A stretch of DNA of 64,000 bases from Tetradesmus obliquus (GCA_030272155.1 CP126204.1:4455501-4519500), one strand, 5' to 3'. Numbered from the stretch's first letter, positions 11,627-25,196 are shown. Notes: generated by a model from the letters alone, not told the origin. Made by a program: numbers and translations.

Positions 11627-13720
11627 GTGGCTGCTGCAGCTGCTGCTGCAATGGCAGGAACAGCATCCGCATGTATGCTGAGGGTGCAATGCATTGTTGC
11701 TTGACACGTTGGCTGTTGCTGACAGTGTGTCTGCTGGATTAAGCCAGCCTGGCAAGCCTTGCGATGATGGACCTGCTGAGGGCTGATGTGATGTGCATGC
11801 TGGCACTCAAATGTTGTGCCTTGTTGCACCAGCGTCCGCACTCGGCTTTGACGATGACAGCTGCAGACAGCAAGCAAGCCCATGTCAGCTGTGTGCAAAC
11901 GCTGGCTGGTGTTGTATAATACAGAGTGCTGCAGTCACATCAGCATACCGTATAACAAGGGTAAATGATGCATTTTGTAGGCATAATTTTCAGCTTATCC
12001 TGTGTGGTAAGCCTAGGCCTTCACCAAACAAATACTATTGGCTATGCATGCTTGCGCACCAAGCTTGTTGTATTGATTCAGCCACAACATACCCATACAT
12101 TCAAACTGTTGCATCGTACAGCAACGATTGGCTGCTGAATGTATCGCAGTACATTTCATGCATGATTTAGGGAGTAGTACCACTCAATGTGTCTGCCACA
12201 AAGACGGCACGTGGCATGGTTGATGTTTGCGGGGCGAAGAAGATTCATCAGAGAGTATGTCATGCGGGTAGCTGACAATTTTGCAGATGTGGTCTTTCAA
12301 AACGGGGCTGTCGTGTTGCAATGCACCGTAGCTTGCTACAACAGCTTGCAATGCATCACCTTTTGGCGTGTGTTGCCGGACCATACTCGCATTGCTGGTG
12401 CTGTGCATGCATGTGTGACGTACGCTTGCAGTGCCGCTGCAGCAGCCGCTGCTGGTGCAGGTTTTCCTGCTCAGCTCAGCAACGCCTTGGCAGCGTCTGC
12501 CATTGCTGTTGTGTCAGTCAGCTTTCAGCCATGCTGGTGCAGTGCAGAGTGCTGTCAACACCAGGCCACGCGTGCTGCAGGTATGCAGCTGTGCGCTGGG
12601 AAGCGGTGCATAGCTGGTGTTTCACTTGTGCGTGTGCTGCCGCGTGCGGTTCTGCTTCTGCCCGTTTGTTGTATGTGGTTGCTGACTGGACCCCCACCAG
12701 GCCATTGGCTGCCAGCAGTAGCCAGGGTCGCTGTGGAGCTGCTGCACTGTGGCGCCTCAGATCGGTGCTGCCAACCACAACCGTTGTGACAGTTGCTGTG
12801 GCATGTGACTAACACACAGCAGGGACTTGCAGGCATCAGTGTGCTGCTGTGTGGACAGGACACATACATGGACTGACAGAGAGAGGAAGTGGGTGCGGTC
12901 CAGTGTGAGCCTACTTCACACGTCATGCAGTGCACTCACTGCTGCAGTGCAGCGGCTGCAGTCCATGCTGTGTGCCGTTGTTTGCATGCTGCCAACTTGA
13001 GCTGAAAAAACAACAGCAACAGCATGTTGCCACCTCTTGTGCTGCTATTTGGGGCCATGATATGCTGCTGCGTAAGCGTGCGGTTGTGCATGCTGTAGCA
13101 TGTGCTTGTTGGCAGGACCACAGCATCCCGTGAAGCAGCAGAATGTTTTGGCGCCTCTTTTGTGGCGCGCGGTTAATGACTGGTACAACCTAATATTTCA
13201 CAGCCAGCAGGAGCTTTACTGCTGTGTCTGCCATGATTGTGCATCATGCCTAGAACACTCAGTGCCGTGCCATGCCAAGTACCAACATCCAAAGTGTACC
13301 GTACACGGTTGGCAGCAGCAACGATGTTAACAGCATCCGTCCTGGTCAGCCACAAGCCAGTGGTTGTTCAAGATCACTTTTGCAGTGTTTCAATTAATGG
13401 TGCGGCACCGGGCCAGTGCCACTCGGGTGACACGGAGATCTCTGTAAAGACACGGACGTCTTGTAACACCAACTGACGCGCATTAAGCGAGCTTATCTGA
13501 GATCGAAATGTATACTTATAATTTACTTCCAGTGCATGCTTAGTACGCGTTACAGCACACTTCCGCTGCTCCACGGTGACAACAAGCCTTCAAAACTGCT
13601 GCTGAGCTCGACCTTTGACCTGCAAGTGCCGGCAACCGCCGCGTGTGCTCTATAAGTTCATAATCAGCGCTTGTGGCGGCCACGGACTATGCCAACGTGC
13701 GCGTGGGGCCCCCTGCAGGC
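11627..13720. other. Intergenic region without recognisable genes
   Basis: About 2.1 kb between the unknown protein and the LRR gene. Short open frames occur on both strands but none shows family resemblance or clean splice-compatible phasing. No RNA gene was recognised. Confidence 0.35.
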
Positions 13721-14084
13721 ATGCATCCTGCCATCCCCCTGCTGCTGCAGCATGCATCTGAGTGCATCTGCAGTGACCAAGCCACAGTGTGTACGCTGCT
13801 CCAAAGCTCTAAGGAGCTTCAGGAGGCTGTTGGTAGCTACTTCAGTGGCAGGCTTGCAGTGACATGGAGCTTGCCAAAGCAGCAGTGGAAAGAGTATCGG
13901 GACAGGGGCTCGATCTGCCGAAGTGAGCTGCCCGGGGACGAGACAACTCCACTTGCCAAGTACTTTGCAGGATGGCTGGGCAAGCATGCAGGGCTTGCTA
14001 ATGCACTGACGCTGCCGCAAGAGTGGCAGCTCTTCAGCAGCAGCTGGCAGCACGCAGCGGCAGCCGACCTGGCAGCTGGCTTGC

Positions 14085-14160
<76 letters not shown>

Positions 14161-15099
14161 GCCATCAGGCCTTGTCCTGCAAGCCTTCACAGCCCACAAC
14201 ATAGATGCTCCCATCATTTCAGAGCTTCCACCACAGCACCTGACACCACTCACCCTCTCACACAAAGGAGAGCTGCGCGGAGTTGCAGCGGTCAACGCTG
14301 CCCTGTTACGTTTGACCAACCTGCGGAGCCTGAGCCTGTCCCACGCATCCCAACCTCATGACGCATTAAGCGATGGCTTTTTGGACAACCTTTTTGGTGC
14401 GCCAGCTTGGACGCTGAGGCGCTCCTCGTGGGAGGCGCAGGATGACGCCTGCTTGAGCTGTGACGCGCTGCTGCCTGGCCTGGCAGCAATGCAGCAGCTG
14501 ACACGGTGAGGCAGCAGCAGCAGCAGCAGCACGTTTCCGGATGCAACGTGGCATGCTTGCTTGCTGTGCAGCCGGCAAGGAACAGGTGCAACATGTTGGC
14601 GTGAATATGTGACTTGTTAGGCGCAGCTGCGTAGACGTTGCAGTCAGGGTGGGATGCACATGATGTGCTGATGTGCTGCTGCCTGGCCTGGCAGCGATGC
14701 AGCAGCTGACACGGTGAGGCAGCCTTCATGTCACGTGCCGTTGGCTCCTTGCTCAGGGTTCCTTCCTTCTTTTGCTGAGTGGAGTATGTACGAAGAATGC
14801 AGGCGATATCATGGCCTACTATACAGCTTGCTTTGTGGTATTGCACTGTGTTGCACTGACTGCACTGCAACCCCTTAGGACCGGTTGGTGCCAATGTCAA
14901 CATTCGTCAGTCACCTGTTACTAAGCAGTGTGTGGCTGCTCCTCTTTTCAACATGTTGCGGCAATACCCACAGGCTGCAATGCAGCCTGGCTGATGTGCA
15001 AGCCACAATTGCCTGCTTGCCGCTTCTTGCTGGCCCTCCAGCCACGTAACATGCTGCTGCCGACAGTCTATTCCTGCCTTTGCTGCGCCTTCCTATCAA

Positions 15100-15136
<37 letters not shown>

Positions 15137-15641
15137 AGGCTTAACCTAGAAGGGATTTATGGTGCAGCTTGCCTGGCACAGCTGCCAGTTGCGCAGCTGC
15201 TGCAGCTGGAGCTGTTTGTGGGCGGAGGCGGCGACGATACAGGCCACGGCAGCAACCCATTTGATGGCCAGCAGCTGCCGCTGGGGCACTTAACGGCAGT
15301 TACTCTGCTGGATTGCCGCTGGTGAGTAGTGGGCTGTTGATGTTGTTCAGTGACTGCGGCCGCAGTAGCATAACGCGTGCTGAATGGACAGTTGCTTGCT
15401 GGTGATTTGGAGCTGCACTTCTTTGCCACATAGCGCGTGCCATGAGAGAATGCCTGTTCACCATGCATCAATTTTGCGCTGCTGCTGGCATTTCATGCAT
15501 GGAGTTCACATGTCCCCACCTGTTGCGGTGCATGTGCGCCTGTGTGCTCTGAGTTTTGACCTCCGCCTGACAGTGTTATTACATTTGGCACAGAGTAAGA
15601 TCTGTGTGCGAGCATAACTTGATTTGCTGCTGCTGTTGCTG

Positions 15642-15702
<61 letters not shown>

Positions 15703-16168
15703 ATCTGCGACTACAGCAACTCCATCCATCCCGACACAGTGCTGCCGCCGCAGCTGCGTGTGCTGCGTGCGCACAGCTGTCGAAGCGCAAGGCCGCTGCT
15801 GCCGCTGCAGCAGCTGCGCCAGCTGCGCATACGGGACGCTCAGATGCCAGCAGATGAACTTCTGCAGTTGCGCAGCCTCACCAACCTTCACAACATGGCA
15901 CTGTGCTACAGCTGGGATAGCTGTCTTGCGGCAGCAGCAGAGGCTTTTGGGCAGCTGCCGGCACTCAAGGCGTTGGATATCAGTGACTGGCGCTTTGAAG
16001 AAGGGTTGCCTGCTGAGCAAATGCTGCAGCAGCTGGCTCAGGCCACTCAGCTGACGCGGCTGGTGATAAGATTTCCCGAGTTTGACGAGGGGACTCCGCA
16101 GCGGCTTGCTGACGTCATCAAGCAGCTGACAGGGCTGCAGGAGCTGATGCTGCAGAACGTGAAATTTA

Positions 16169-16205
<37 letters not shown>

Positions 16206-16422
16206 AGTGGACGATGAACAGGAGCCAGCAGCAGCAGCAGCAGCAGCAGCCGTGGGCGACCGGCAGCTGGTAGCGGCCATCTCTGGGCTGCCGCAGCTGC
16301 GGCGCGTCATTCTTGAGCAGTGCAGCATCAGTGAGGCGGAGCTCAGCGGCACGGGTTACGCTGCAGCGGCAGCAGCAGCAGATGAGCGCTGGAGCGAGTT
16401 TGTGTTTTGGCAGGACGAATAA
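13721..16422 (+). CDS. Leucine-rich-repeat protein, copy A of an inverted pair
   Basis: Exons 13721-14505, 15139-15321 and 15717-16422 join in phase (about 557 aa). The N-terminal block (HPAIPLLLQHASECICSDQ, later LAKYFAGWLGKHAGL) is F-box-like in position but not a clear F-box. It is followed by irregular leucine-rich repeats such as LTNLRSLSLSHAS, LPPQLRVLRAHSC, LRQLRIRDAQMP, LPALKALDISDW, TQLTRLVIRFPEF and LPQLRRVILEQCSIS. A role as a protein-interaction or ubiquitin-ligase adaptor is inferred. Poly-Ala (GCA)n at 14089-14158 and poly-Gln near 16170-16203 interrupt the protein. The start is odd: the paralog at 17220-19769 begins with ATG at a codon that here is ACG (13682-13684), so translation may begin at the next in-frame ATG, 13721, or at the non-ATG codon. 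One shadow copy of the exon 1 end lies at 14672-14716. Confidence 0.72.
14089..14158 (+). repeat. (GCA)n polyalanine run inside LRR exon
   Basis: About 23 consecutive CAG-type triplets read in the alanine frame within exon 1 of LRR copy A. The paralog has only about five alanines at the same place, so the run has expanded since the duplication. Confidence 0.9.
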
Positions 16423-17219
16423 CAGGGCGTTATCAGCAACTGAAGCAACCTAGCATTTAAGTTGAAAGGTCAAGTCACCCCAAAAGATCGTGACGTGGCC
16501 TGCTGACATGTGACACTGCTTCAAGCCAGTGTGCTTGTACTGTGAGCTGGCAAGGGTCAATGGCAGTGCAGGTGCATTTCCCATGTGACAGGTGGCATGG
16601 ACTGCTGCCTGTGACAAGCCCGGCACAAAGGGCACCCTTCCGCATGGCTGCTCAGTGCTTGAGTTTATTCCTAGAGGCAGGGCTCGCCTGCTACCACTTG
16701 CTGCATGGGCATGTCTGCCTCAGCGAAACATAGTCTAGTGCTTGAGAGCCTGAATACTCAGAGCTCGTTGAGGTTTCAGGCCACTAAAATTTGTGGTGTT
16801 TGCTGTGATCTTTGTGATGGTTATTTCTGGGCCCCATGAGCCTTGTCTACTAGTAGCTCCTTAGTGGGTGGGACTGTGGCGCTACTGTGGTACAATGGTA
16901 ACCTGATATCTGTGTTACCGTGTTTTGGGGACACATCGCGAGGGGCGATAAAGTTACAGGTGGAAGTTGAGGCGGCTCGCTTACTGTAACTTGTACGGTG
17001 CGGCCTTCATGTAACTCGAGCTGGTTGCGGTTCAGGGTTGGGACTGGAGCTGCCGCCTCAACAACAATCTCACATCTTTGAGCGCTGCACAGCAGCAAAT
17101 GGACATGCAACAGCGGCAGCGTCAGTGAATTGACAATGGCTACGTGCTAGGCCAGCCATCCCGCAAAGTACTCTGGTCACACACTGGCTTTTGATCGCAC
17201 ATTCAAGCAGCGTGCAGCT
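16423..17219. terminator. Convergent 3' ends of the LRR pair
   Basis: The two LRR genes meet tail to tail here. Algal TGTAA poly(A) signals are present for both: on the plus strand at 16985-16989 and on the minus strand at 16958-16954. If both are used, the two 3' untranslated regions overlap by a short stretch. No coding segment is visible. Confidence 0.5.
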
Positions 17220-18287
17220 TCACTTCTTCCGCCAGGCGTCAAACTCGTGCCAGCCCTCAGCTGCTGCAGCAGCAGCTGCTGCAGCAGCAGCTGCCGCAGC
17301 TTCACCTGTTCCATCAAGATCTGCTTCACTGATGCTGCAACGATCCAGAATGACGCGCTGCAGCTGCGGCAGCCCAGAGACAGCTGCTGCTAGCATCCGG
17401 TTGCCCTCTGCTGCTGCTGCTGCTGCTGCTGGCTCCTCCTCAGCTCCCAGCTCCAAGATTCCCTGCTGCATGAGCCGCACATCCCGCAGCACCAGCACCT
17501 GCAGCCTGGTCAACTGCTTGATGACATCAGCCAGCTGCTCAGCTGTCACATCAACAAAATCAGGGTTTTTGATCACCAGCCGCGTCAGCTGTGCTGCTTG
17601 TGCCAAGTGGTGCAGAACATACTCTGCAGGTAGCCCTCCGTCGCCGCCTTCATCGCCGATCTCTAAGCTCTTAAGTGCGGGCAGCTGCCCAAACGCCTCT
17701 GCTGCATCAAACATGTTGACATCCCAGGCGTAGCGCAACGCAATGCTGCTCAAGTTGGTGAGTCTGCGCAGCTGCGTGAGCTCATAATATGGCGTAGTAG
17801 TTTCCCACAGGCGCAGCTCTGTCAGGTGCTGCAGCGGCAGCAGCGGCTCTGTGCTTGTGCAGTTGCCCGCGTGCAGTACCCGCAGCTGCGGAGGCAGCTC
17901 TGTGCCAGACACAATGTTGTTCCTGCATCGGATGACAGCCAGCAACAGCAGCAGCATTAAGTAGCGTGGACCTTTGTGAAGTGCTAGCTGTGCACGGGAT
18001 GCTGGATGGTTGCAGCAACATGGCAGCAAGCCACAGAACCAGAGCACAGCGGGCAGCATTGACAACTGCACATGTGCTGCAGCACGTAGAGTACATGCTG
18101 ACGGCGTGCGTGAGGTAGCAGTAGTGCAGCATTGCTGCAAGCTGCACAGAATAACCAAGGCCCGACAGCACAGCTAGCACACCCCTCAAGCTGTCACACA
18201 GCGCAGTCACTGGGCTTCCCGTGATAGCAGAGCTACTCGGCCGCCGGTAACAGCACACACTACCCACCCGCAGTCCAAGAGTGTGAC

Positions 18288-18295
<8 letters not shown>

Positions 18296-18353
<58 letters not shown>

Positions 18354-18356
18354 GGT
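18296..18356 (+). repeat. (CTG)n run in LRR copy B intron 2
   Basis: About 20 CTG triplets (with one TTG) lie between a shadow copy of the exon 2 donor edge and the real exon 2 end. Confidence 0.9.
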
Positions 18357-18554
18357 AACAGCACACACGACTCACCCGCAGTCCAACAGTGTGACACTTG
18401 TCAGGTGGCCCAGTGGCAGCTGCTGGCCGTCATGTGGGTTGAACTCTGTCATCGGGTCATAGCCTCCGCCCACAAACAGCTTCAACTGCAGCAGCTGTGC
18501 AGCCTGCAGCTGTGTCAGTCTTGCTGCATCGTATACGCCTGACAGGTCAAGCCT

Positions 18555-18598
<44 letters not shown>

Positions 18599-18916
18599 GC
18601 AGCGACAGCAGCATGTTTTGTGTCAGTGGTATGGGACTGATACAGCAGCATGTGAAAACAATATAACACACTCCACTTCAGCAGCGCAGTGTTGCACAAG
18701 AATTTGATGGCGATTCTCTATATAGCTCTGGGCGCAGCACATCAGAGCTCGGCGCACACAAGCCCCCACATACTCTTGCACACAGCTGCTGCCAGCAGCG
18801 CTGCGTATGTGTATGCACCCCATGCCTCATCCGCCCTTGCTCAGCTGCTGCCAGCACCAGCCACCTCACCGTGTCAGCTGCTGCATGGCTGTCAAGCCAG
18901 GCGGCAGCCGATCAAG

Positions 18917-19011
<95 letters not shown>
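18917..19011 (+). repeat. Long (CTG)n run in LRR copy B intron 1
   Basis: About 31 uninterrupted CTG triplets on the plus strand, the longest pure run in the window. It lies immediately inside the intron next to the exon 1 donor at 19015. Such runs form hairpins and change length easily. Confidence 0.95.
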
Positions 19012-19769
19012 CACCTTGTCAGCTGCTGCATGGCGGTCAAGCCAGGCAGCAGCTTGTCAGCACTGCTGCAGGCGTCCGGCCAGGACTGCGGCGCCAGCTC
19101 AGGCACACTCCAGGGTCGGTCACTGTCGTAGCACACGGCTCCGTCCTTCCAGGATGCGTGGTCCAGGTCTAGGGCTCGCAGGTTGGTCAAACGTAACAGG
19201 GCAGCGTTGACCGCTGCCACGCCGCACAGTTTCCCGTGGTGTGACAGGTTGAGCGATGTCAGCTGGTTGGCTGGCAGGTGCTCAAGGATGGGAGCTTCTA
19301 TGCTGCAAGCAGAAAGGGCCTGCAGGCCAAGGCCAGCTGGCCCTGCTGCTGCTGCTGCTTGCAAGCCAGCTGCCAGGTCTGCTGCCGCTGCACGCTGCCA
19401 GCTGCTGCTGTAGTGCGTCCACTCCCAAGGCAGTGTAAGTGACCTGGCAAGCGCTGCGTGCTTGGCTAGCCATCCTGCAAAGTACTTGGCGTGCGGGGTC
19501 TTCTCGTCCATGGGCAGAAGTGAGTAGCATACGCAGGGTGTGCTGTTATGCAGTAGCTCTTTCTGCTGCCCTGGCAAGCTTCATGTCACTGCAAGCCTGC
19601 CATTGCAGTAAGCGACACACTCTTCCTGTAGTGTTTTGGAGCTACGCAGCAGAGCAAATACTATGGCCTGGTCACTGCAGAAGCAATCGTGCTGCAGCAG
19701 CAGCGGAATGGCGGGGTGCAGGCCTTGAGTGGGCGCCCCGCGCACGGAGGCATGTTTCATGGCCAGCAT

Positions 19770-20778
19770 CCGAGCATGAGTTGAATAATATGGGCTTTGA
19801 TGTGAAACGACGTCCTGAAGTTACGGATCTGAACGCAGCAAGCTAAACAGCAGCAGCTATTGTGAGGCACCGAGGACAGTGGGAACAGAACCACGGTTTG
19901 AAAGCGTGCCAAGCACGTATTTGAAATGACTAAAAATAAAGAATACAACTCACTGAGCTTGGTTCACACGGGTTTATACACGGTTTTGGGCACGGAACAA
20001 CAATAAACGGATCACCAGATGTCACCAGGTGTCAAGAAGTTGCGCCAGCAAGCCAATCAAACTTCACCGACAGGTTGCTGCGTGACACACTCTTAAACTA
20101 TCACACACAAAAATGCTTACAAGCAGGATACCAGCATGTGGCTGTTCACGATCAGCAGCAGCTGCTGGAGAGTCAGACTCCTGCCATGCCGCATGCCAAC
20201 GGTTGGCATGGCAGCACTGGGTAGACAAAGAGCAGCAAGCGTGCAAAATTGTGCCGTATGGAGCCATTCGTTGATACAAGTGTCAACATTCTGGCAATTC
20301 AGTACTGTGAACGCGCCAAGCAAAACACCACTGTATTGCAATGCAGATGCGCTGAGCCGTGTGTTGACATCAGATGCAGGTACAGCATTGGCGCACCAGC
20401 ACGGTGGTGGCACAGAAGCATGCATTCCTATCATGTCACATGCCAGTCTCAGTCAAACATAGGGCGTGAGAGCCAGCTCTCGACACAGTTAATGCTTGCA
20501 GGACGCAGGTGCCAGGTCAGCATTGTCAGTCAGAATTGCTTTGCAAAGGACAACCTGCACTCAGCAAATTTGGCTTCAACTACAATCGATATCATCACAG
20601 TCAAGTACTGACGGTGTTTCGTGCTCATCGAGCTCATACTACGCTTGCTCTGGTTGATCCCGGCAAAACTTCTCCCAGCTCTCTTCTTCAACGCTCGATA
20701 GCTGTGCTTCTCACAGATTAAACCATAGTAACATCGAGTGTGATTCAACGGGATTGAAGCAGCTTCGTTCTGGTAGAG
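19770..20778. promoter_or_regulatory. Divergent intergenic region
   Basis: About 1 kb between the start of LRR copy B (minus) and the start of the diphosphoglycerate synthetase-like gene (plus). It is relatively AT-rich for the window and should contain both promoters. No defined element was recognised. Confidence 0.35.
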
Positions 20779-21159
20779 ATGGAGAACGGCAGTCACGTAA
20801 ACGGGGCAGCGCACAGAAAGGAGAGGATCTTGATCTTGGGTGCAGCTGGTATGTAAATAAAGCAGCAAAGCAAGATTGTGGTGCCTCATCTGATGCCTAA
20901 TTCCGCTGGACGCGCTCGTAGTGTCACCCTGCCAACTGCTGTGGTGCCGCTGTTGCTGTTGTGCTGTTCTTGAACCGCTGTTGCTGTTGTGCTGTTCTTG
21001 ACACTGCATATATGCATGGGCCTGCCACAGGCAAACCAAACCACATGCAGGGTATCATCAGGACCAGTAAACCTTGCACGTTGCCATGTACAGCTGATTT
21101 GTCAGTACTGTGAGTACAAGCGACACACGCTCTTGGTCAGGCGGTGTACGATGTCCTCC

Positions 21160-21198
<39 letters not shown>

Positions 21199-23343
21199 GC
21201 CCCTGCTGCTGCTGCTGCTGCCGCTACCCCTGACCCAGGGCGCGACTACCACCTGTTCAACACCAAGTACAGGGATGAGCCCTCCGTGGAGGTGGTGGGC
21301 TTCACGCATGCACAGGTGCGGCAAACAGACGAGATGGCAGCTATTGCCATGTTTCATTACATGTAGTATGGTAGTGCTGGGATGCTGATGAAGCACCCTT
21401 GAGCAGAGGTGCTGGGCTTGACACGTGCACAGATCCGAGGAGCGGCACTGCACAAACAGGTCAGAAAGGACATGCAACTAGGCACAGCGTAGCAGCATCA
21501 AGCTGCAGATGCGGTGTTTGGTCGCAGCAATGATAGCTGCTGTGGAGGTGGTGGGATTCGTGCATGCACATGTGCGGCAAACACACAACATGGTATGTCA
21601 GCTTTGCAGCTTATGATGTGGCTTTTGTAGGTCGATGGATTAGTTGCATGGGCATGTTGATGCAGTTGGTGCACAAGTGCACAGTTGCGGCTGACGCGGT
21701 GGCGCTGCGCAGCTCAATGGAACATGTTAACGCCGCAGGGTGGCAGCTGTCTATCTCCATGTCTATCGCGAGGTTGCTGCGCTACTGCTTGCTGTTGGTC
21801 AGCACCTTCAACTGCAGGCAGTAGGTTGCGTGCACACGCGTTGCGCTGCCACAAACCTATCCTGGCTCACCCTGCAGGGTGAGGGCAGCTGCCCTGCATG
21901 CAACACAACAATACAATACTTTGAGGATGGGACGAATTCTCCCTTGGGCACATCCTCAGGCACATCCGCTGTCAGCACCTTACTGCGGCGAAATGCATGC
22001 TTGACATACAGCCGCGGCCACATTGCCATTCTGCTGCCCTGCATGCATCCGCTGTGTGTGTGCCGATCCCGCACATCGGAGGCAGCAGCTACCCCGCTGC
22101 GCTGGCCGGCCCCCTGTACCCAGAAGGCCTGCCAATCTGGCCCCAGAGCCAGCTGGAGGCTGTTACAATGTTCAAGCAAACCAAAACATGTCTTGCTGCT
22201 TCACCTGTGTTGTATGCCCTCTCACCGCAACATCCACACACGCTCGCCTCATGTGGTTGTACACGTTGCTCGATGTGCATCCGCTGCCCTGTGCAGATCC
22301 CTCACATCGCGAGCAGCCGCTACCCAGCTGCACTGGCAGGCCCACTGTACCCTGAAGGCCTCCCAATCTGGCCCCAGAGCCAGCTAGAGGCTGTTATAAC
22401 AGAGCAGCACATTGATGCTGCCGTGCTGGCGTATAGTGACCTGGCGAATGCTGACGTGGTGGAGCTTGGAGCTCGCGTGAGGGCGGCAGGTGCCAACTTT
22501 GTGCTGCTTGGCAGGTGAGTTGTTTTGTTGGGATTACAGACAGCGCTGTGTAAAGATTGCAGACTGCAGCATTCGGTGTGTTACGCTGGGTGGCTGATCG
22601 CTGCCATCAACTGCTTGAGATGCTATCTAGTTTATACACAGCAGTTGCCGGCACTGCTGACACTGCTATGCTGGCATACAGCGAATGCTGACGTGGCAGA
22701 GCTGGGGGCTCGCGTGAGGGCAGTAGGCGCCAACTTTGTGCTGCTGGGCAGGTGCGTGACGTGGCAGGAAACAGGAGCATTACTGCTGTAGGCGTGAGCA
22801 AATACATCCAGCAGTTCAGTTGTTCAGTTGTTCAGTTGTTGGGATGGGCAATGCAGCAAGCAGGTGCTGAAGTGCAGGTCTGTGGTGAATGCACATGAAG
22901 CTTGCTGCTGCTGCTGCTGCAGGCGTGAGGGCATGCTGCCCAGCACCAAGCCTGTGGTGGCTGTGACGGCAGTACATGTCTGCTGCAGTATATACTTTGA
23001 CACCATGCTGCTGCCGTTGCTGCTGCTGCTGCAGGCGCGAGGGCATGCTGCCCAGCACCAAGCCCGTGGTGGCTGTGACGGCTGTGCGCACAGGGTGCGG
23101 CAAGTCGCAGGTGGGGCTCATCACGGCAGCACTTGGTTGAGTTGCTGCTATGTCAGGCTCCCCATGTTGAGCCGCGTATAAGCAGGAGCAGCATAGCTCG
23201 CTGGTGGCTCAGCAGCCGTCATGCTGCTGCTGGGGGAAAAGCTCTCCCTACCAAGACCAGTCTCAGCAGCAAGCCTGCGTAAGGTTGGCGATACAAGGTC
23301 AATGTCGGCAACAACAACGTCGCACTGCTGGGGATGTGCTGCT

Positions 23344-23376
<33 letters not shown>

Positions 23377-24774
23377 TGCTTGCTGCTGCTGCTGCTCTCA
23401 GGTGTGCCGCCTGGTGATCGATGCAGCCAGGCAGGCAGGCAAGCGTGTAGTGCTGGTGCGGCACCCCATGGTGAGCCGGCCCATCGTGGTTGAATGCAAA
23501 TGCATGTGCAGCTCATTGGGTGTGCTTGCTGTGGCTCTGGCTGGCCACGCCGTTTTAAAGGACAGTACTGATGTAGTGCTGGTGGGGCACCCCATGGTGA
23601 GGCGAGGCGGCGGCGTAAAAGCCACATGTGTATCGTTGAAGGACAGGGCGCGAGAGCAGTGTGTCTGCTGTGCTTGCAGATGCATCATGTGGTGCTGTTT
23701 TCCTGCAAGATGGCGGGCAGCATTGCTGTAGGGCTGCAGATGCAGTGTGCATTGCAACGCATGCAACATGACCCCCCCATGGGGTGGCAGACCCCCACCA
23801 CTGCCTAGTAAGACTGGCTCTGCTGCGCAGCAGTGCCAGTTTTTCTAACCAGTAGTGCTGGTGTGCGACCCCATGGGGTGGTCATGTTGAGCTGAGGCGG
23901 GCGGGTGATATGCATATGCACGTGAACGGACTGGGGGCAGGGGTGATGTATGCAACGCTGTCATGCTTGCTGCAAGTGGTGCTGGTGTGCCACCCCATCA
24001 TGATGAGCTGGGGCAGCGGGCGGCAGTCCTGCAGTGCTGCACGTGGTGTGGTAATGCGATGTAGCAATACATGAGCGCACAGACTGATGTCGAGCTGTGC
24101 AGTTGTGAGTGCGCCTGACACTCCTGACTTAAGATGACCATCTGCAATGCAGCTGCGTTCTGCTCAACTGGCCGTGCTGGACACAGAAACAAGTCAACCG
24201 CCATACAAGTGATAGACTGTCTTTGCTGCTGCTGCCGCCGCTGCTGCAGCCGTATGGCGACCTGGCAGCGCAGGCGGTGCAGCGCTTTGAGTCTGTTGCT
24301 GACCTGGACAAGCACCACACTACGATTGAGGAGAGGGAGGAGTACGAACAGCACATCACAAATGGGGTGGTGGTGTACGCGGGCGTGGTGAGCCGCTGCG
24401 AGCAATGTGTTGCAGGTTTGTTTGCTCGTCAGCTGTTGTTATCATGCACCAAGGTGCCACTATAAATCGTACCTCTTGACATGGATCCCCGCAGTACTAA
24501 CGCTGCTTTTGCTTTTGATGTTGTGGCATGCATGACTATGCTGCCATCCTGAGGCAGGCTGAGGCTGAGGCTGAGGCTGACCTGGTGCTGTAGGATGGTG
24601 AACGAGTGCTTGAGGTGTATGCAAAGGTGCTGCGGCTGCTGCTACCGCTGCTGCTTCTGCTGCTGCTACTGCTGCTGCTGCTCTGCATGCCTATGCTGCC
24701 ATCCTGAGGCAGGCTGAGGCTGAAGCCGACCCGGTGCTGTGGGATGGCAAATGAGTGCCTGAGGGGTCTCCGAC

Positions 24775-24827
<53 letters not shown>

Positions 24828-25161
24828 CGCCGCTGCAGGACTATGATGCCATTCCGAAACGCGGGAGACGCTGAGGGTGGCCTGGTGCTGCGGGGCGGCG
24901 TACCAATGCCGGAGTGCATGCAAAGATGTTGCTGCTGCCGTTGCTGCTGCTGCTGCCGCCGCAGGACTATGCTGCCATTCTGGCTGCTGCAGAGGCTGAG
25001 GCCGACCTGGTGCTGTGGGGATGCAAATGAGTGCTTGAGTTAATCCAACACTGCTGCTGCTGCTGGTGTGCTGCAGGACTGCACTGCCATCCTGAAGCAG
25101 GCTGAGGCTTAGGTGGACCTGGTGCTGTGGACCGGTGAATCAGTGCCTGAGTTCATCCAAC

Positions 25162-25196
<35 letters not shown>

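Larger units (their letters stand above)
17220..19769 (-). pseudogene. Leucine-rich-repeat protein, copy B, with an in-frame stop
   Basis: Inverted paralog of the gene at 13721-16422. Exons 19769-19015, 18552-18376 and 17922-17220 keep the same intron phases (about 544 codons). LRR-like blocks include LTNLRALDLDHAS, LPPQLRVLHAGNC, LTELRLWETTTP, LPALKSLEIGDEG, AQLTRLVIKNPDF and LPQLQRVILDRCSIS. The start ATG is 19769 or 19760. At 19583-19581 a TGA replaces the Trp (TGG) found in copy A, in the context GRLAVT-stop-SLPGQQ; reading continues in the same frame after it. A recent loss-of-function allele, an assembly error, or reinitiation at the in-frame ATG in LLPMDEKT are all possible. Introns 1 and 2 each hold one shadow exon edge (18862-18905 and 18236-18270). 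Confidence 0.68.

Noticed and set aside
15604-15716. Poly-Cys or poly-Leu protein start at the CTG run
   Set aside because: It is the pyrimidine-rich intron end before the acceptor at 15717; similar long frames at other CTG runs were rejected for the same reason.
19581-19583. TGA in LRR copy B as a selenocysteine codon
   Set aside because: The paralog has Trp here, there is no reason for Sec in an LRR protein, and no SECIS-like element was recognised.
21151-21366. ATG at 21151 with a polyalanine leader as the start of the cPGS-like protein
   Set aside because: The alanine run is a CTG-rich intron end. The exon at 20779-20848 supplies the conserved ILILGAAG start and joins in phase at 21239.
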